DNA of 29,216 bases from Nitrospirota bacterium (GTDB taxonomy: Bacteria > Nitrospirota_A > Leptospirillia > Leptospirillales > Leptospirillaceae): positions 1-29,216 of the forward strand of contig DAIBSV010000008.1 of the NCBI GenBank assembly GCA_027415455.1, in the 5' to 3' direction. Positions 13,976 through 22,688 of the stretch are shown in pieces. Each line of letters opens with the position of its first letter. Position 1 is the first letter of the stretch. The position numbers and the translations under genes were made by a program. The notes beneath the pieces were generated by a model. That model ran no database searches. It was not told the DNA's origin and saw nothing but the letters and a program-made list of their open reading frames with translations.

Positions 13976-16900
13976 TCATTCGGTGGAGATGTCCTGTTCG
14001 GTCTGCTGGGATTCCGGGATGATCCGGATGAAGCGCTCCCGAAGATCGGAGAGCCGGATTCCCCGGACCCAGTCGGCCTCTTCATTCTGACCGGAGTGTC
14101 TGAGCTCTCCTTCGTATTCTCCGAGTAGCCTGTTGACGGCTTCGGTGTCGACGGGAAGGAGTTTTGAAAGAACGACCTTGGCCCCCTTGGCGATTCGCCG
14201 CCGGATCGCCGCGACGTCGAAGCCGAACTCCGGCTGGGGCATCAGGTAGACCGATCCTCCGGTCATGCCCGCGCAGATCCAGGGGCCGGGATCCCCCAGG
14301 ACGACCGCACGGCCGTTCGTCATGTATTCGAAGGCGAAGCCCTTCAGGTTGGCGTGAAGGCCCAGATGGCCCACACCGTCGTCGACGGGACCGGTGATGC
14401 GTCCTCCGATGACGACGTCGGCCCCGGACAGACGAATGCAGGCCCGGGAGTCGCAGTTTCCCTGGATCAGAAAGAGGCCGCCCTGGGCGCCGTACCCCAG
14501 CGACTTGCCGACGGAGCCATCCACGAACCGCCCTTCCTGGTTCCGGGATTTCAGGACCACGATCCTCCCCCCGATGGCGCTCTTCCCCACGCCGTCCTGG
14601 GCCCCTCCCGAGACGTGGATCGTCATGTTCTCCTTGATGAAGGAGCCCATGCCATTTCCGGCGACCGACCCGGTTCCGAGGCGGATGTCGATGGGCGGAT
14701 GGGACGGGGAATCCCGGTAGAGTGTCCCGGAGAGATGGGTTCCGATGTTCCGGTCCTGGGAGCTGACCGAAGCGACATTCAGCACCACGGAGGAAGGGTG
14801 CTTGCGAAGCTCCCGGAAGACCTCCTCGGTGATCTTTTCCGTCATCGTGACGTCGGGGAGCCCTCCGATGCCGCAGACTCCCTCGTTTTCCAGGCCGTAG
14901 GGCAGGGGATTCAGAAGGGTCGTGAGATCGAGACGGTCGAAATGGCGCATCTGGGCCAGATAGCTCGTGTTGCCGACGATGGACTGGGCGTTGTCGATCC
15001 CGAGGGTTCCCAGGACCCGGCGCAAATCCTCCCCCATGCCCCGGAAGAAGTGGACCAGCTGGCGGACGGCAAATTCGTAGTCCCGGGGGACGAAGCGCTT
15101 GAGGCCGTGGCGGGCGGCGTCCTCTTCCGTTTCGATCTGTGTGGCGATTCCCACATGGCAGGTGTCTGTCTGGCATTCCCGGCAGATGGTGCAGCCGATG
15201 GCAACCATGGGAAGGGTCCCGAATCCGGCGCGGTTGGCCCCGAGGCACATGAGCTTGACCACGTCGAGGGAGGATTTGAGCCCGCCGTCCCCCCAGACCT
15301 CGACCTGGTCCCGGAGGCCGGCGGAGAGAAGGGCCCGGTGGACCTCGGAAACCCCGATCTCGACGGGAAGGCCGACATACTTGAGGGCGTGGAGGCGCGC
15401 CGCCCCTGTGCCTCCATCGAAGCCGCTGACGGTGATGATGTCGGCTCCGGCCTTCGCGATCCCGATTCCGATCGTTCCCGCTCCGGGAATGACCGGAATC
15501 TTGACGTTGACGCGCGCCTTGGGATTCGCGCTTTTGAGCTCGGCCACCAGCTGGGCGAGATCCTCGATGGAGTAGAGGTCGTGGTTGTTGGAGGGAGAAA
15601 TCAGGTCGACCCCCGGATTGGCGCGCCTGGCCAGGGCGATCTTCTGGGAGACCTTTCGTCCCGGCAGATGGCCTCCTTCTCCGGGCTTCGCCCCCTGGCC
15701 GATCTTGATCTCGAGGAGGTTCGAGGAGTTCAGGAGACGGATGTTCACGCCGAACCGTCCCGAGGCGATCTGCTGGCCCCGGCTCTTCTGATATTTTCCG
15801 AGCATGTCCTGGATCTCTCCCCCTTCGCCGTTCAGGGAAAGGATCCCGAGCTGCTCGGCCGCCTCGGCGTAGGCCCGGTAGGCGACCTCGCCCTGGGATC
15901 CGAAGGACATGGAGCTGATGACGAAGGGATAGGCCTGGTCGAGAACCGAGACATCGACGCGGTCCGGGGGAACGGGGGATCCATGGGGAACGAGGTCGAG
16001 CAGATGGCGGATCGAAATGGGATTTTCCGCTTCGATCGCCGAAAGCTTTTCCTGGTACTTGGCGTAGGGTTCGTTCGAGTTGGCGACGTCGAGGGCCAGC
16101 TTCCAGACCTTGGGGTAGAGGTGAAAGACGCGGGAAGATTTGTCGGTTTTAGGAGACCTGAAAAAGGGAGCCCGAAGATGCGCCTCTCCCTCGATCCGGG
16201 ACCATGATAGTCCGGACTTTTCGCTGGTGAAGAAGTTCGGGGTCGCGAAGAGCTCGGAGACCTCGACCGAGAGTCCGATCGAGGACATGAGCCGGCCGTA
16301 GCCCCGCATTTCGTGGATCCCCATGGTCGAAATGATCTTTTCGATCCCCTTCTGCATCGCCAGGACGGTCCGGTCCATGCGCGCCTCGGTCTCCTCCGGC
16401 GAATAGGCCTCCGTTCCCTTCGGAGGGACGAGGACCGATTCGATCATGAGGGAGGGACACATGGCGTCCGCCCCCATCGAAAAATAGAAGATCAGGTCGT
16501 GGAGGTTCCGGAGCGCCCCGCTGTGGACGACGACGGACAGGGCCCGCCTCAGATTGGGGGAGTCCGAAGGGACGGAGGCGCGCCGGAGGGCCCGGTCGAC
16601 CGTCGCGACGGTCAGGGCGGGCTCGATCCAGATCCGGCCCGGGCGAAGGGCGGCGCTGTCGTCGATCACGAGAATCTCGGTTCCGGAGCGGGCGGCGTCA
16701 ACCGCCGTGCGTCCCATCTCCTCGAGTGCCGCCCGGAGGCTTGCTCCCTCCTCCATCGTCGAGTCCAGGATCCGGATGGCGGTACGGGGGAAGTACCGGG
16801 GAAGGTCCTCGAGGAGATAGGTGCCGTGTTTTTTCGCCAGGGCGCGATAGCGGTCGCCGGAAAGAGGGGATCCTGACAGATGCCCGCCCAGAAGGATGGG

Positions 16901-18586
16901 AAGAGAGATGTCGAGCCCTTTGGGAACGCGGACCGAATGTCCGAAGTAGGGACGGGGGCCCAGGACGATCCGGGGGGAAAAATGCTCCATTTCCCGTTCC
17001 CGGTCGATGGCCGGGTTGGTCACGACCGCGACGCTTTCCTTGAAGTAGTCAGGGATGTTCTGGCGTTCGGGATTGAGCGGGGCCATGGGGCCGTCGAAAC
17101 CCAGGGAGCCGACAGGATCCATCCCGATCGACGCCATCCCCGCCAGGATGTCCAGATCTTCAGTCGCGAAGCCGAAGGGGTTCCAGAGCGTCTGGACCGG
17201 ACGGTCGAAGACGGACTCATCGGGGGCGATGCCGAGGAATTCCCGGGCGGACAGGTCCTTCAGATTCGTTTCGTGCTGGGTCCTGCTGATGGAGGGACGG
17301 ATCTTTTCGTTGAAGCGTTCGAAAAGGGTGTTCTGGATTTCCGGGTATCCCAGGATGCGGACTCCGCCGGGGGCGATCTGGACCGCCATTTTCTCCCCCG
17401 GGGCAAATGGCTTGGGTTCCGTGACCATCTGGTGGGCCCGGATGATCCCCCGCTCGGAGGAAAAATAGAGGGTGCTTTCCGTTTCGAAGGTCCAGAGGGG
17501 GCGGAGGCCCAGGGCGTCGACGGAGAATACCGCTTCGTTTCCGTATCGGGCGATGATGGCCGCCGGGCCCTGGGCCAGGGGGCCGAGAAATCGCCGGTAG
17601 AGGAAGTACATGGCCTTCCGCTCGTCGTCGAGGGCCGAAATGATGTGGGTGACGGGAGGGAAGAGGATCTCCATGGCCTCGATCAGGCTGAATCCGAACT
17701 GGACCATGAGTCCCTCGAGGGTCCGGTCGAGATCCTGGGAGTCGCTGCCGCTCGCGACGGGGGGAATTCCGAGCATGGCCGACTCGCGCCGGAGCTTGTC
17801 GATCGTGTTGATCTCCCCGTTGTGTCCGAGAACGGAAAAGGGCTGGACGCGCTCCGTCACCGAAAGGGTGTTGGTCGAATAGCGGCTGTGGCCCAGAACG
17901 AGCGTCCCCTGGCACTGGGGATCCTGGAAATCCAGGAAATAGTCGGCGAGAATGAAGCTCGTTCCCTTGACCTTGTAGACGACGACCGTCGGAGAGAGGG
18001 AGGCGATGTGCAGGATTCCGTCCCGCTCTAGGCGGGTGCGGGCCTGGAAGGTGGCATGAAGGGGGTTCGATCCGGGGGGGGAAAGGAGGGCCACCTGCCA
18101 GAAATGCGGCTGGTTGTCGGGAAAGGGGGTGACTCGCCGTGGAAGGGTCTGCCCCCTTCTGACCATCAGGACCTCGAATCCCTCTTCCGCGAAAATCTTT
18201 TTTATGAAATCCGCCCCGTTGTCCGGATGGTCGCCTCTCAGATAGAGATGGCCGGCCACGAACCGGGGATCCTCGACGAGGTTTCCGTCCTTCCCTTCCT
18301 TCTGGAGCCAGCGGCGCCAGAGCGGTTTGGGGATATCCAACTGGATGCCGCACCCGTCTCCTTCGTTCCGGATCTGCCCGGCGCGGTGCTCCATCTTCTG
18401 GAGAGCCTCGAGGGCTTCGTGAACCAGGCGGTGCGAGCCTCGCCCCGTCTTGGAAAGGACGGCGATGACCGCGCAGCTGTCCCGTTCCTGATCGGAAAAG
18501 GAGCCGGAAAGACTCGGAATCGTTTCCCGGGACGGGACGGGAGTCAAAAGGTCGGGGGAATGGTCCGGAGAGGCGTCATTTGTCAT
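13976..18586 (-). CDS. gltB: Glutamate synthase, large subunit
   Basis: GltB makes glutamate from 2-oxoglutarate and the amide nitrogen of glutamine. The 1536-residue protein has the full domain order: class II glutaminase with nucleophile Cys38 (RDSCAVIAVLSK) after a 37-residue propeptide; central domain; FMN-binding synthase domain (SSMSFGSQGEVAYRAYAEA from about residue 890; GKPGEGGHLPG-like KPGEGGHLPGRKV); iron-sulfur cysteines CTICRECQTDTCHVG at about 1131-1145; and a C-terminal GXGXG domain (about 1330-1450). No gltD small subunit is in the window, so its electron donor is encoded elsewhere. The ATG at 18586 has only a weak AGG 8 nt upstream. A promoter lies 190 nt upstream. It is probably co-transcribed with yicC. 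Confidence 0.96.
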   Translation of the reverse strand: MTNDASPDHSPDLLTPVPSRETIPSLSGSFSDQERDSCAVIAVLSKTGRGSHRLVHEALEALQKMEHRAGQIRNEGDGCGIQLDIPKPLWRRWLQKEGKDGNLVEDPRFVAGHLYLRGDHPDNGADFIKKIFAEEGFEVLMVRRGQTLPRRVTPFPDNQPHFWQVALLSPPGSNPLHATFQARTRLERDGILHIASLSPTVVVYKVKGTSFILADYFLDFQDPQCQGTLVLGHSRYSTNTLSVTERVQPFSVLGHNGEINTIDKLRRESAMLGIPPVASGSDSQDLDRTLEGLMVQFGFSLIEAMEILFPPVTHIISALDDERKAMYFLYRRFLGPLAQGPAAIIARYGNEAVFSVDALGLRPLWTFETESTLYFSSERGIIRAHQMVTEPKPFAPGEKMAVQIAPGGVRILGYPEIQNTLFERFNEKIRPSISRTQHETNLKDLSAREFLGIAPDESVFDRPVQTLWNPFGFATEDLDILAGMASIGMDPVGSLGFDGPMAPLNPERQNIPDYFKESVAVVTNPAIDREREMEHFSPRIVLGPRPYFGHSVRVPKGLDISLPILLGGHLSGSPLSGDRYRALAKKHGTYLLEDLPRYFPRTAIRILDSTMEEGASLRAALEEMGRTAVDAARSGTEILVIDDSAALRPGRIWIEPALTVATVDRALRRASVPSDSPNLRRALSVVVHSGALRNLHDLIFYFSMGADAMCPSLMIESVLVPPKGTEAYSPEETEARMDRTVLAMQKGIEKIISTMGIHEMRGYGRLMSSIGLSVEVSELFATPNFFTSEKSGLSWSRIEGEAHLRAPFFRSPKTDKSSRVFHLYPKVWKLALDVANSNEPYAKYQEKLSAIEAENPISIRHLLDLVPHGSPVPPDRVDVSVLDQAYPFVISSMSFGSQGEVAYRAYAEAAEQLGILSLNGEGGEIQDMLGKYQKSRGQQIASGRFGVNIRLLNSSNLLEIKIGQGAKPGEGGHLPGRKVSQKIALARRANPGVDLISPSNNHDLYSIEDLAQLVAELKSANPKARVNVKIPVIPGAGTIGIGIAKAGADIITVSGFDGGTGAARLHALKYVGLPVEIGVSEVHRALLSAGLRDQVEVWGDGGLKSSLDVVKLMCLGANRAGFGTLPMVAIGCTICRECQTDTCHVGIATQIETEEDAARHGLKRFVPRDYEFAVRQLVHFFRGMGEDLRRVLGTLGIDNAQSIVGNTSYLAQMRHFDRLDLTTLLNPLPYGLENEGVCGIGGLPDVTMTEKITEEVFRELRKHPSSVVLNVASVSSQDRNIGTHLSGTLYRDSPSHPPIDIRLGTGSVAGNGMGSFIKENMTIHVSGGAQDGVGKSAIGGRIVVLKSRNQEGRFVDGSVGKSLGYGAQGGLFLIQGNCDSRACIRLSGADVVIGGRITGPVDDGVGHLGLHANLKGFAFEYMTNGRAVVLGDPGPWICAGMTGGSVYLMPQPEFGFDVAAIRRRIAKGAKVVLSKLLPVDTEAVNRLLGEYEGELRHSGQNEEADWVRGIRLSDLRERFIRIIPESQQTEQDISTE

Positions 18587-18778
18587 TTGGCAAACCTGTG
18601 GTGGGTGAAAAGCGAACGGGATATGGAAGTGTCGTGCGATAAGGGCGCATTGTCTCTCTTTGGTTCCGGGGGTTCCGGGGACGGCGGAACAGACTTGCCT
18701 GCAGAGTCCGGTTCCGGAAACGAAGAAATCCCGACGGAGGCTCCTTCTATGAGCTCTCTCGCATCGGGCTGTCCGGAA

Positions 18779-18808
18779 ATTATACCCGAGGTCTTTTTCC
18801 TGTCGCAA
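18779..18808 (-). promoter_or_regulatory. Promoter of gltB
   Basis: On the minus strand TTGCGA (18803-18808, 4 of 6) and a perfect TATAAT (18779-18784) are 18 nt apart. Transcription would start near 18772 and give a leader of about 185 nt containing a GTTCC/GGAAC hairpin. Upstream in-frame codons are thereby excluded as the gltB start. No nitrogen-regulator site is recognised. Confidence 0.6.
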
Positions 18809-18846
18809 CAATTTTGTGCGGTTACTGGGAGGAATACGGGATAACG

Positions 18847-18917
18847 CTCATGCGGTCCCTTCGAAGAACATCGATCCCGTCTTTCTCCCGGGACGACGAT
18901 CAGGGGGGCCCGGAACC
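18847..18917. repeat. 71-bp direct repeat, copy 1
   Basis: This segment matches 19291-19361 without gaps at 61 of 71 positions. It lies in non-coding DNA upstream of the gltB promoter. In the minus-strand frame it would still encode PLIVVPGERRD, much like the end of the methyltransferase (SLIVVSGERRD), so it may be a remnant of a duplicated gene tail. Confidence 0.8.
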
Positions 18918-19290
18918 GCGAGGCCCCCTTCCGGTCCCGCGAAGTCGCAACGGTCCGGAATCTTTCGAGACCTTCGCTTTTCAGGTTCGTCGACAAGGAG
19001 CGACGTTCAAAGAACGTTTGGGACGTGTTATAGGTTCGTCAGATCCTTATCAAGGAAAAATGCTGGGAAAAGGCGAGAGACGAGGTGTTTCGTTCCTTTG
19101 ACGAGTTCGTCCGGAAACAGGATCTCGACACGTTTGGGATTCCGCAAGCCTGCCCCTGCTCGGACAAGCAAGTCCTGTCCGGAGGGGGCCTTCCCTAAGA
19201 CGCTCCGGCGCTTCCTCTTCACGGCCTGGAATCATGATCTCCTGCCGATGACCATTAACGTCCCGAGTTTCCGATATGCATCGGATTATG
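18918..19290. other. Gene-poor spacer with hairpins
   Basis: No gene is supported. Short minus-strand frames (for example 19028-19222, 64 codons from a GTG) lack a recognisable family and a good ribosome-binding site. Structures seen: GGGGGCC/GGCCCCC around 18903-18928, the perfect ACGTTC-AAA-GAACGT near 19003-19017 and TCCGAT-ATGC-ATCGGA at 19270-19285. The last lies just past the methyltransferase gene and could mark its mRNA end, although no U-tract follows. Confidence 0.5.
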
Positions 19291-19361
19291 CTCACGCGGT
19301 CTTTTCGAGGAACATCAGTCCCGTCTTTCTCCCGAGACGACGATCAGGGAGCCCCGGAGCC
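19291..19361. repeat. 71-bp direct repeat, copy 2
   Basis: The second copy covers the last 16 or so codons and stop of the methyltransferase gene plus 24 nt of downstream DNA. It differs from copy 1 at 10 positions, mostly transitions, and lies 444 nt away in the same orientation. Confidence 0.8.
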
Positions 19362-19959
19362 AGGAGACGGGGAGGATTCTTTCCGCCGTCCTGGAGACGA
19401 AGGAACCGGACGGCAGAAAGACGCAGGAATGGAGCTCGAGCGCGTCGACCGGCAATCCGGAAAAGAGGGCGGGGAGCTCCTCGGGCCGGTGCCACCGGGC
19501 CCCCCGCCACGCGCCGGATCCCCCGTTTTTTCCTTTCAGGCCGTAAAGCAGGCTGGCACGGTTCAGCCATCCGATGGCGAACCGGCGGTTCGTGACCCGG
19601 ACGATCTCCCGGACGGCTTTCCGCTCGTCGTCGACGAAACACAGGGCGGCCACCGACGCCACCCGGTCGAAGCGCCTGTCCGGGAAGGGAAGCGCCCGAA
19701 GGTCTCCTTCGACCCATGCGGGGCCGATGGGACTCCTGTCCCGGGCAAAGGCCAGCCAGTCCCCGTTTCTGTCCAATCCTGTGACGCGAAGTCCCTCGGA
19801 AAAAAAACGACGGGAAAACCATCCGGTTCCGCATCCGGCGTCCAGAAGGGACTCACCGGGACGGGACCGGAGATCCCGGGATATCAGGCGGAATTCCGTC
19901 TCCCCCGTCCATCGTCCTTTCGGTGTGTCGTACCAGCGGTCATAGGAGGCGGGGTCCAT
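19315..19959 (-). CDS. Class I SAM-dependent methyltransferase
   Basis: 214 residues of the UbiE/Methyltransf_11 type. The SAM-binding motif I is LLDAGCGTGWFSRRF (about residues 38-52), followed by the acidic residue in VTGLDRN, motif II/III LPFPDRRFDRVASVAALCFV and EIVRVTNRRFAIGWLNRAS. The substrate is not evident; candidates are quinones, small thiols or metalloids. The ATG overlaps the cysteine desulfurase stop by 1 nt (TGATG). Its 3' end lies inside a 71-bp direct repeat, and the terminal residues SLIVVSGERRD reappear in the other copy, so the C-terminus may have been replaced by recombination. Confidence 0.85.
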   Translation of the reverse strand: MDPASYDRWYDTPKGRWTGETEFRLISRDLRSRPGESLLDAGCGTGWFSRRFFSEGLRVTGLDRNGDWLAFARDRSPIGPAWVEGDLRALPFPDRRFDRVASVAALCFVDDERKAVREIVRVTNRRFAIGWLNRASLLYGLKGKNGGSGAWRGARWHRPEELPALFSGLPVDALELHSCVFLPSGSFVSRTAERILPVSWLRGSLIVVSGERRD

Positions 19960-21134
19960 CAGGAGGTCAGTCTCCTCCAGGCCGCGACCAGAGCCTCCGA
20001 GGCAAGATCGATCTCCATATCGGTAGTGAAGCGGCCCAGGCTGAGCCGAACGGCGGACCGGGCCCGCTCCTCCGGCATCCCCATCGCCCGGAGAACCGGG
20101 CTTGTGCCGGATTCTTCCCCGTGGCAGGCGCTTCCCGTGGAGGCCGCCACCCCGGGTGCCGCCTCCAGAAGTGCCCCTCCCTCCACCCCGGGAAAGGAGA
20201 GGTTCAGGATGTGGGAGAGACGGGAGTCGGGGGAGCCGTTGAGGCGAAGGCCGGGAACGGCCCCGGAAAGCTTCCGGATGAGTCTTTCCCGGAGTTTTTC
20301 CGTCCGGGCCGTTTCCTTCCGGAGAGTGATCCGGGCCAATCGCGCCGCCGTTCCCAAGGCCGCGATGGAGGGGACGTTCTCGGTTCCAGGCCGGCGTCCT
20401 CCCTCCTGTCCCCCTCCCGCCATAAGCGGCGAAAAAGGGGTTCCCCGGCGCACGTAAAGGACCCCGATCCCCTTCGGGGCATAGAATTTGTGTCCGGCCA
20501 GGGTCAGAAAATCGGCCCCGAGGCGTTCCACCTCGACAGGGATCTTGCCGGCCGCCTGGGCGGCATCGATGTGGAGCAGGGCCCCCCGGGAGCGGGCGAT
20601 GGCGGCGATCTCCCGCACGGGCTGGATCGTTCCCGTCTCGTTGTTGGCGAGCATGAGGGAGACGAAAGCCATTCCTGGTCCAATGAGTCTTTCGGCCATC
20701 CGGAGATTGATCCGGCCGGAGGCGTCGACGGGAAGCAGGCGGACGGTCCAGCCTTCCCCGGAAAGGATGGCGAACGGCCCCGACACCGAGGGATGCTCGA
20801 CCGCGGACAGGGCCAGCTCTCTCCTATTGTTGCCTCCCAGGGCCTGGGCACAACCCAGGATCGCCAGATTGTTCGCCTCGGTCGCGCTTGCCGTGAAGAC
20901 GATTTCGTCGGGTTCGGCTCCGATGAGAAGCGCGACCTCCTCCCGGGATTCCTCCACCTTCCGCCGGGCTTCGCGTCCGTATACATGGGAGGAGGAGGGG
21001 TTTCCGAATCGCTCTCCCAGCCAGGGGAGCATCGCCACCGTCACCTCCGGATCCACCGGGGTCGTGGCGGCATAGTCGAGGTAGACGGGGCGGCCCCATT
21101 CTTCGTCCGTGGCCCGATCCGCGACGACCTTCAT
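19959..21134 (-). CDS. Class I cysteine desulfurase (NifS/IscS-like)
   Basis: A PLP enzyme that takes sulfur from cysteine, forming a protein-bound persulfide and alanine. The 391-residue protein shows VYLDYAATTPVDPEV, SATEANNLAILG, VEHPSV, NNETGTIQPV, the PLP lysine in AGHKFYAPKGIG (Lys216) and the catalytic-loop Cys337 in TGSACHGEESGTSP. The class I pattern suggests sulfur delivery for Fe-S clusters, tRNA or other acceptors. No iscU, iscA or iscR is adjacent, so this is not a normal isc operon. The ATG at 21134 has AGGA 6 nt upstream and shares ATGA with the SHOCT gene stop. The setting with OsmC and persulfide dioxygenase suggests a role in persulfide chemistry. Confidence 0.93.
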   Translation of the reverse strand: MKVVADRATDEEWGRPVYLDYAATTPVDPEVTVAMLPWLGERFGNPSSSHVYGREARRKVEESREEVALLIGAEPDEIVFTASATEANNLAILGCAQALGGNNRRELALSAVEHPSVSGPFAILSGEGWTVRLLPVDASGRINLRMAERLIGPGMAFVSLMLANNETGTIQPVREIAAIARSRGALLHIDAAQAAGKIPVEVERLGADFLTLAGHKFYAPKGIGVLYVRRGTPFSPLMAGGGQEGGRRPGTENVPSIAALGTAARLARITLRKETARTEKLRERLIRKLSGAVPGLRLNGSPDSRLSHILNLSFPGVEGGALLEAAPGVAASTGSACHGEESGTSPVLRAMGMPEERARSAVRLSLGRFTTDMEIDLASEALVAAWRRLTS

Positions 21135-21382
21135 TCCATGTCCTTTCGCATGGCGAGGTACTGTTCGCGCGTGATCTCCCCCTTCGCATACCGGCGGTCC
21201 AGGATCTCCTTCGGGGATTCTCCGGGCGCTTCCGGCCGCGATCCTCCCCCGTTCTCCGGAGGGCGGGGCCCGCAGAAGGGCGCTCCCGGACCTCGCAGGA
21301 GCCCGGAGAAAAGAAGAAGCAGAGCTGCAAGGAAAAGGAAAGGGAAGATCCACATCCAGGTCATCCCGTATGTTCCGGGCAT
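21131..21382 (-). CDS. Small membrane protein with SHOCT domain
   Basis: 83 residues: one N-terminal membrane helix (WIFPFLFLAALLLLFSGLL), a Pro/Gly-rich linker, and a C-terminal SHOCT motif (PKEILDRRYAKGEITREQYL). SHOCT domains are short two-helix modules, often at the ends of small membrane proteins, thought to mediate oligomerisation. The ATG at 21382 has AGGAGG 3 nt upstream. The stop shares ATGA with the desulfurase start, so the two proteins are made together. It may tether something to the membrane; the function is unknown. Confidence 0.8.
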   Translation of the reverse strand: MPGTYGMTWMWIFPFLFLAALLLLFSGLLRGPGAPFCGPRPPENGGGSRPEAPGESPKEILDRRYAKGEITREQYLAMRKDME

Positions 21383-21422
21383 CGCGCCTCCTTAGTTTGC
21401 CCGGCCCGGAGAGGGCCGACGC

Positions 21423-22208
21423 TCAGAAAAGGGTTTCGAGAAAGGACTTCGACAGCCAGAGGGAGTAGCCTCCGGCGAAAAAAAGGATCGAGGCCCCGGC
21501 AAAGCGGACCCAGCGGCGGCCCCCGATCCGGCAGCCGGCCCGGGAGAGGGGGGCCGCAAGCCACCCGGAGAAAAGGAAGGGAAGACTTCTTCCGAGCCCG
21601 AAGGAAAAGCCGAGCAGGGCGCCGTAGCCGGGTGTCTCCGGGGCGAATCCCAGTCCGAAGACGAACAGGAGGGAGACGAGAGGCGGACCCGCGCTGTAGA
21701 GAAGCCCGGCGAGAAAGGCCCCGGCGTTTCCAGGCCTGAGGAGGCGTGCAGGAAACCAGGTCTGAGCTTCGAGGAGAGGAAAGAGCGGAGGGGCGGAGGA
21801 GCGGTCACGGAGGATCCGGATCCCGAGAAAGAAGGACGCCCCGACCAGGACGAGGCTCCAGAGGCCCCGGACAGGACCCTGGAGGAGCCCGGAGGCGCGT
21901 CCGGCCAAGGCTCCCAGGAGAATCATTCCGATCCACATCCCTCCGGAAAAGAGGGCCCCCAGCCAGAGTCCACGCTTCCGGCTGTCCGGGGAGAGCGCTT
22001 CGTTTCCGGAGGCGCCGGCCACTCCAAGAAAGGTGGGAAGCGTGAAGGGACATCCCGCCGTTCCCAGAAGGCCGGCCGCCACCATCAGGACGATCAGAAG
22101 GAGTCCCGGTCCCTGGTGAAGGGCCGGGAGATAAGGGGCGAGAAGGGATCGGATCCACGCCGAACCCGCATTGATGGCCGCGCCGCCCCCCAGATTGCCA
22201 TGGTCCAT
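21423..22208 (-). CDS. CcdA/DsbD-like six-helix membrane protein
   Basis: 261 residues with six predicted membrane helices. Helix 1 contains LGTAGCPFTLPTFLGVAG, resembling the first redox-cysteine motif of CcdA/DsbD membrane domains, which pass electrons from thioredoxin across the membrane. The equivalent motif in helix 4 reads LLYSAGPPLVSL, with prolines but no cysteine, so the usual Cys pair is incomplete. A second cysteine (RAGCRIG) lies in a loop near helix 6. It may therefore transport or sense a thiol or sulfur species rather than shuttle electrons in the normal way. The ATG at 22208 has GGAGG 6 nt upstream. The next gene follows at 40 nt. Confidence 0.6.
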   Translation of the reverse strand: MDHGNLGGGAAINAGSAWIRSLLAPYLPALHQGPGLLLIVLMVAAGLLGTAGCPFTLPTFLGVAGASGNEALSPDSRKRGLWLGALFSGGMWIGMILLGALAGRASGLLQGPVRGLWSLVLVGASFFLGIRILRDRSSAPPLFPLLEAQTWFPARLLRPGNAGAFLAGLLYSAGPPLVSLLFVFGLGFAPETPGYGALLGFSFGLGRSLPFLFSGWLAAPLSRAGCRIGGRRWVRFAGASILFFAGGYSLWLSKSFLETLF

Positions 22209-22232
22209 CGGGATCCTCCAGTCGGGAGAGGG

Positions 22233-22688
22233 TCAGTCTTTCTCGGACAACCGGAGAGACATTTGAACCTTGCCCCCGACGGCCAGAGCGGCGGCGAGGT
22301 GGATGGCGCTTTCACGGGTGATGCCGAGAGCCTTCGCCAGGGCGTCGATCTCGGTCGCCCCTTCTTTCGCAATGGAGGAAAGGGCTTCGCCTTCGAGCCC
22401 CTCGAGCCATTCGCGGAACATCCTCTGAAGTTCCGGCGTGGCGAAGGCGGCCATCGCGGTCGTCCGCTCCATCTGTGCGATCATATCGGCGCAAAGGGCC
22501 ATCATGCGGGGCATGGGGGAGTTGGACCCGTTTTCCTCCCCGCCTTTTTCCGCTCCTCCCATGGGACCTCCCGACCCCATCCGCCCCATCATCTTCTTCA
22601 TCATGCCCATCCCCATGGACATCGGTCCCCGATCCTCGTCTCCGGTCATCTTTTCCGCGTCTTTTTTGAAAGGCTCTTTCCGATCCAT
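22233..22688 (-). CDS. Met-rich protein with winged-helix-like C-terminus
   Basis: 151 residues, not assigned to a named family. Residues about 20-45 are rich in Met, Gly and Lys (MSMGMGMMKKMMGRMGSGG), a composition seen in copper(I)-binding segments. The middle (MPRMMALCADMIAQM) is helical with one Cys. The last 60 residues (about 86-145) read as a helix followed by a helix-turn-helix (IDALAKALGITRESAIHLAA) and GGKV, resembling a winged helix. It lies 24 nt before the CcdA-like gene and has AAGGAGGAG just before the ATG. It may be a metal- or redox-responsive regulator or chaperone; that is inference. Confidence 0.55.
   Translation of the reverse strand: MDRKEPFKKDAEKMTGDEDRGPMSMGMGMMKKMMGRMGSGGPMGGAEKGGEENGSNSPMPRMMALCADMIAQMERTTAMAAFATPELQRMFREWLEGLEGEALSSIAKEGATEIDALAKALGITRESAIHLAAALAVGGKVQMSLRLSEKD

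Noticed and set aside
14354..16207. 617-codon plus-strand open frame opposite gltB
   Set aside because: Antisense to conserved gltB sequence, including its iron-sulfur cysteine region; composition typical of a GC-rich shadow.
18064..18075. GGTTCGATCC resembling a tRNA T-arm
   Set aside because: It lies within conserved gltB coding sequence and has no acceptor or anticodon arms around it.
19028..19222. Small minus-strand frame ending KGTKHLVSRLFPAFFLDKD
   Set aside because: Protein-like composition near the end, but GTG start without a good ribosome-binding site, no family, and the neighbouring alternative frame is equally open.
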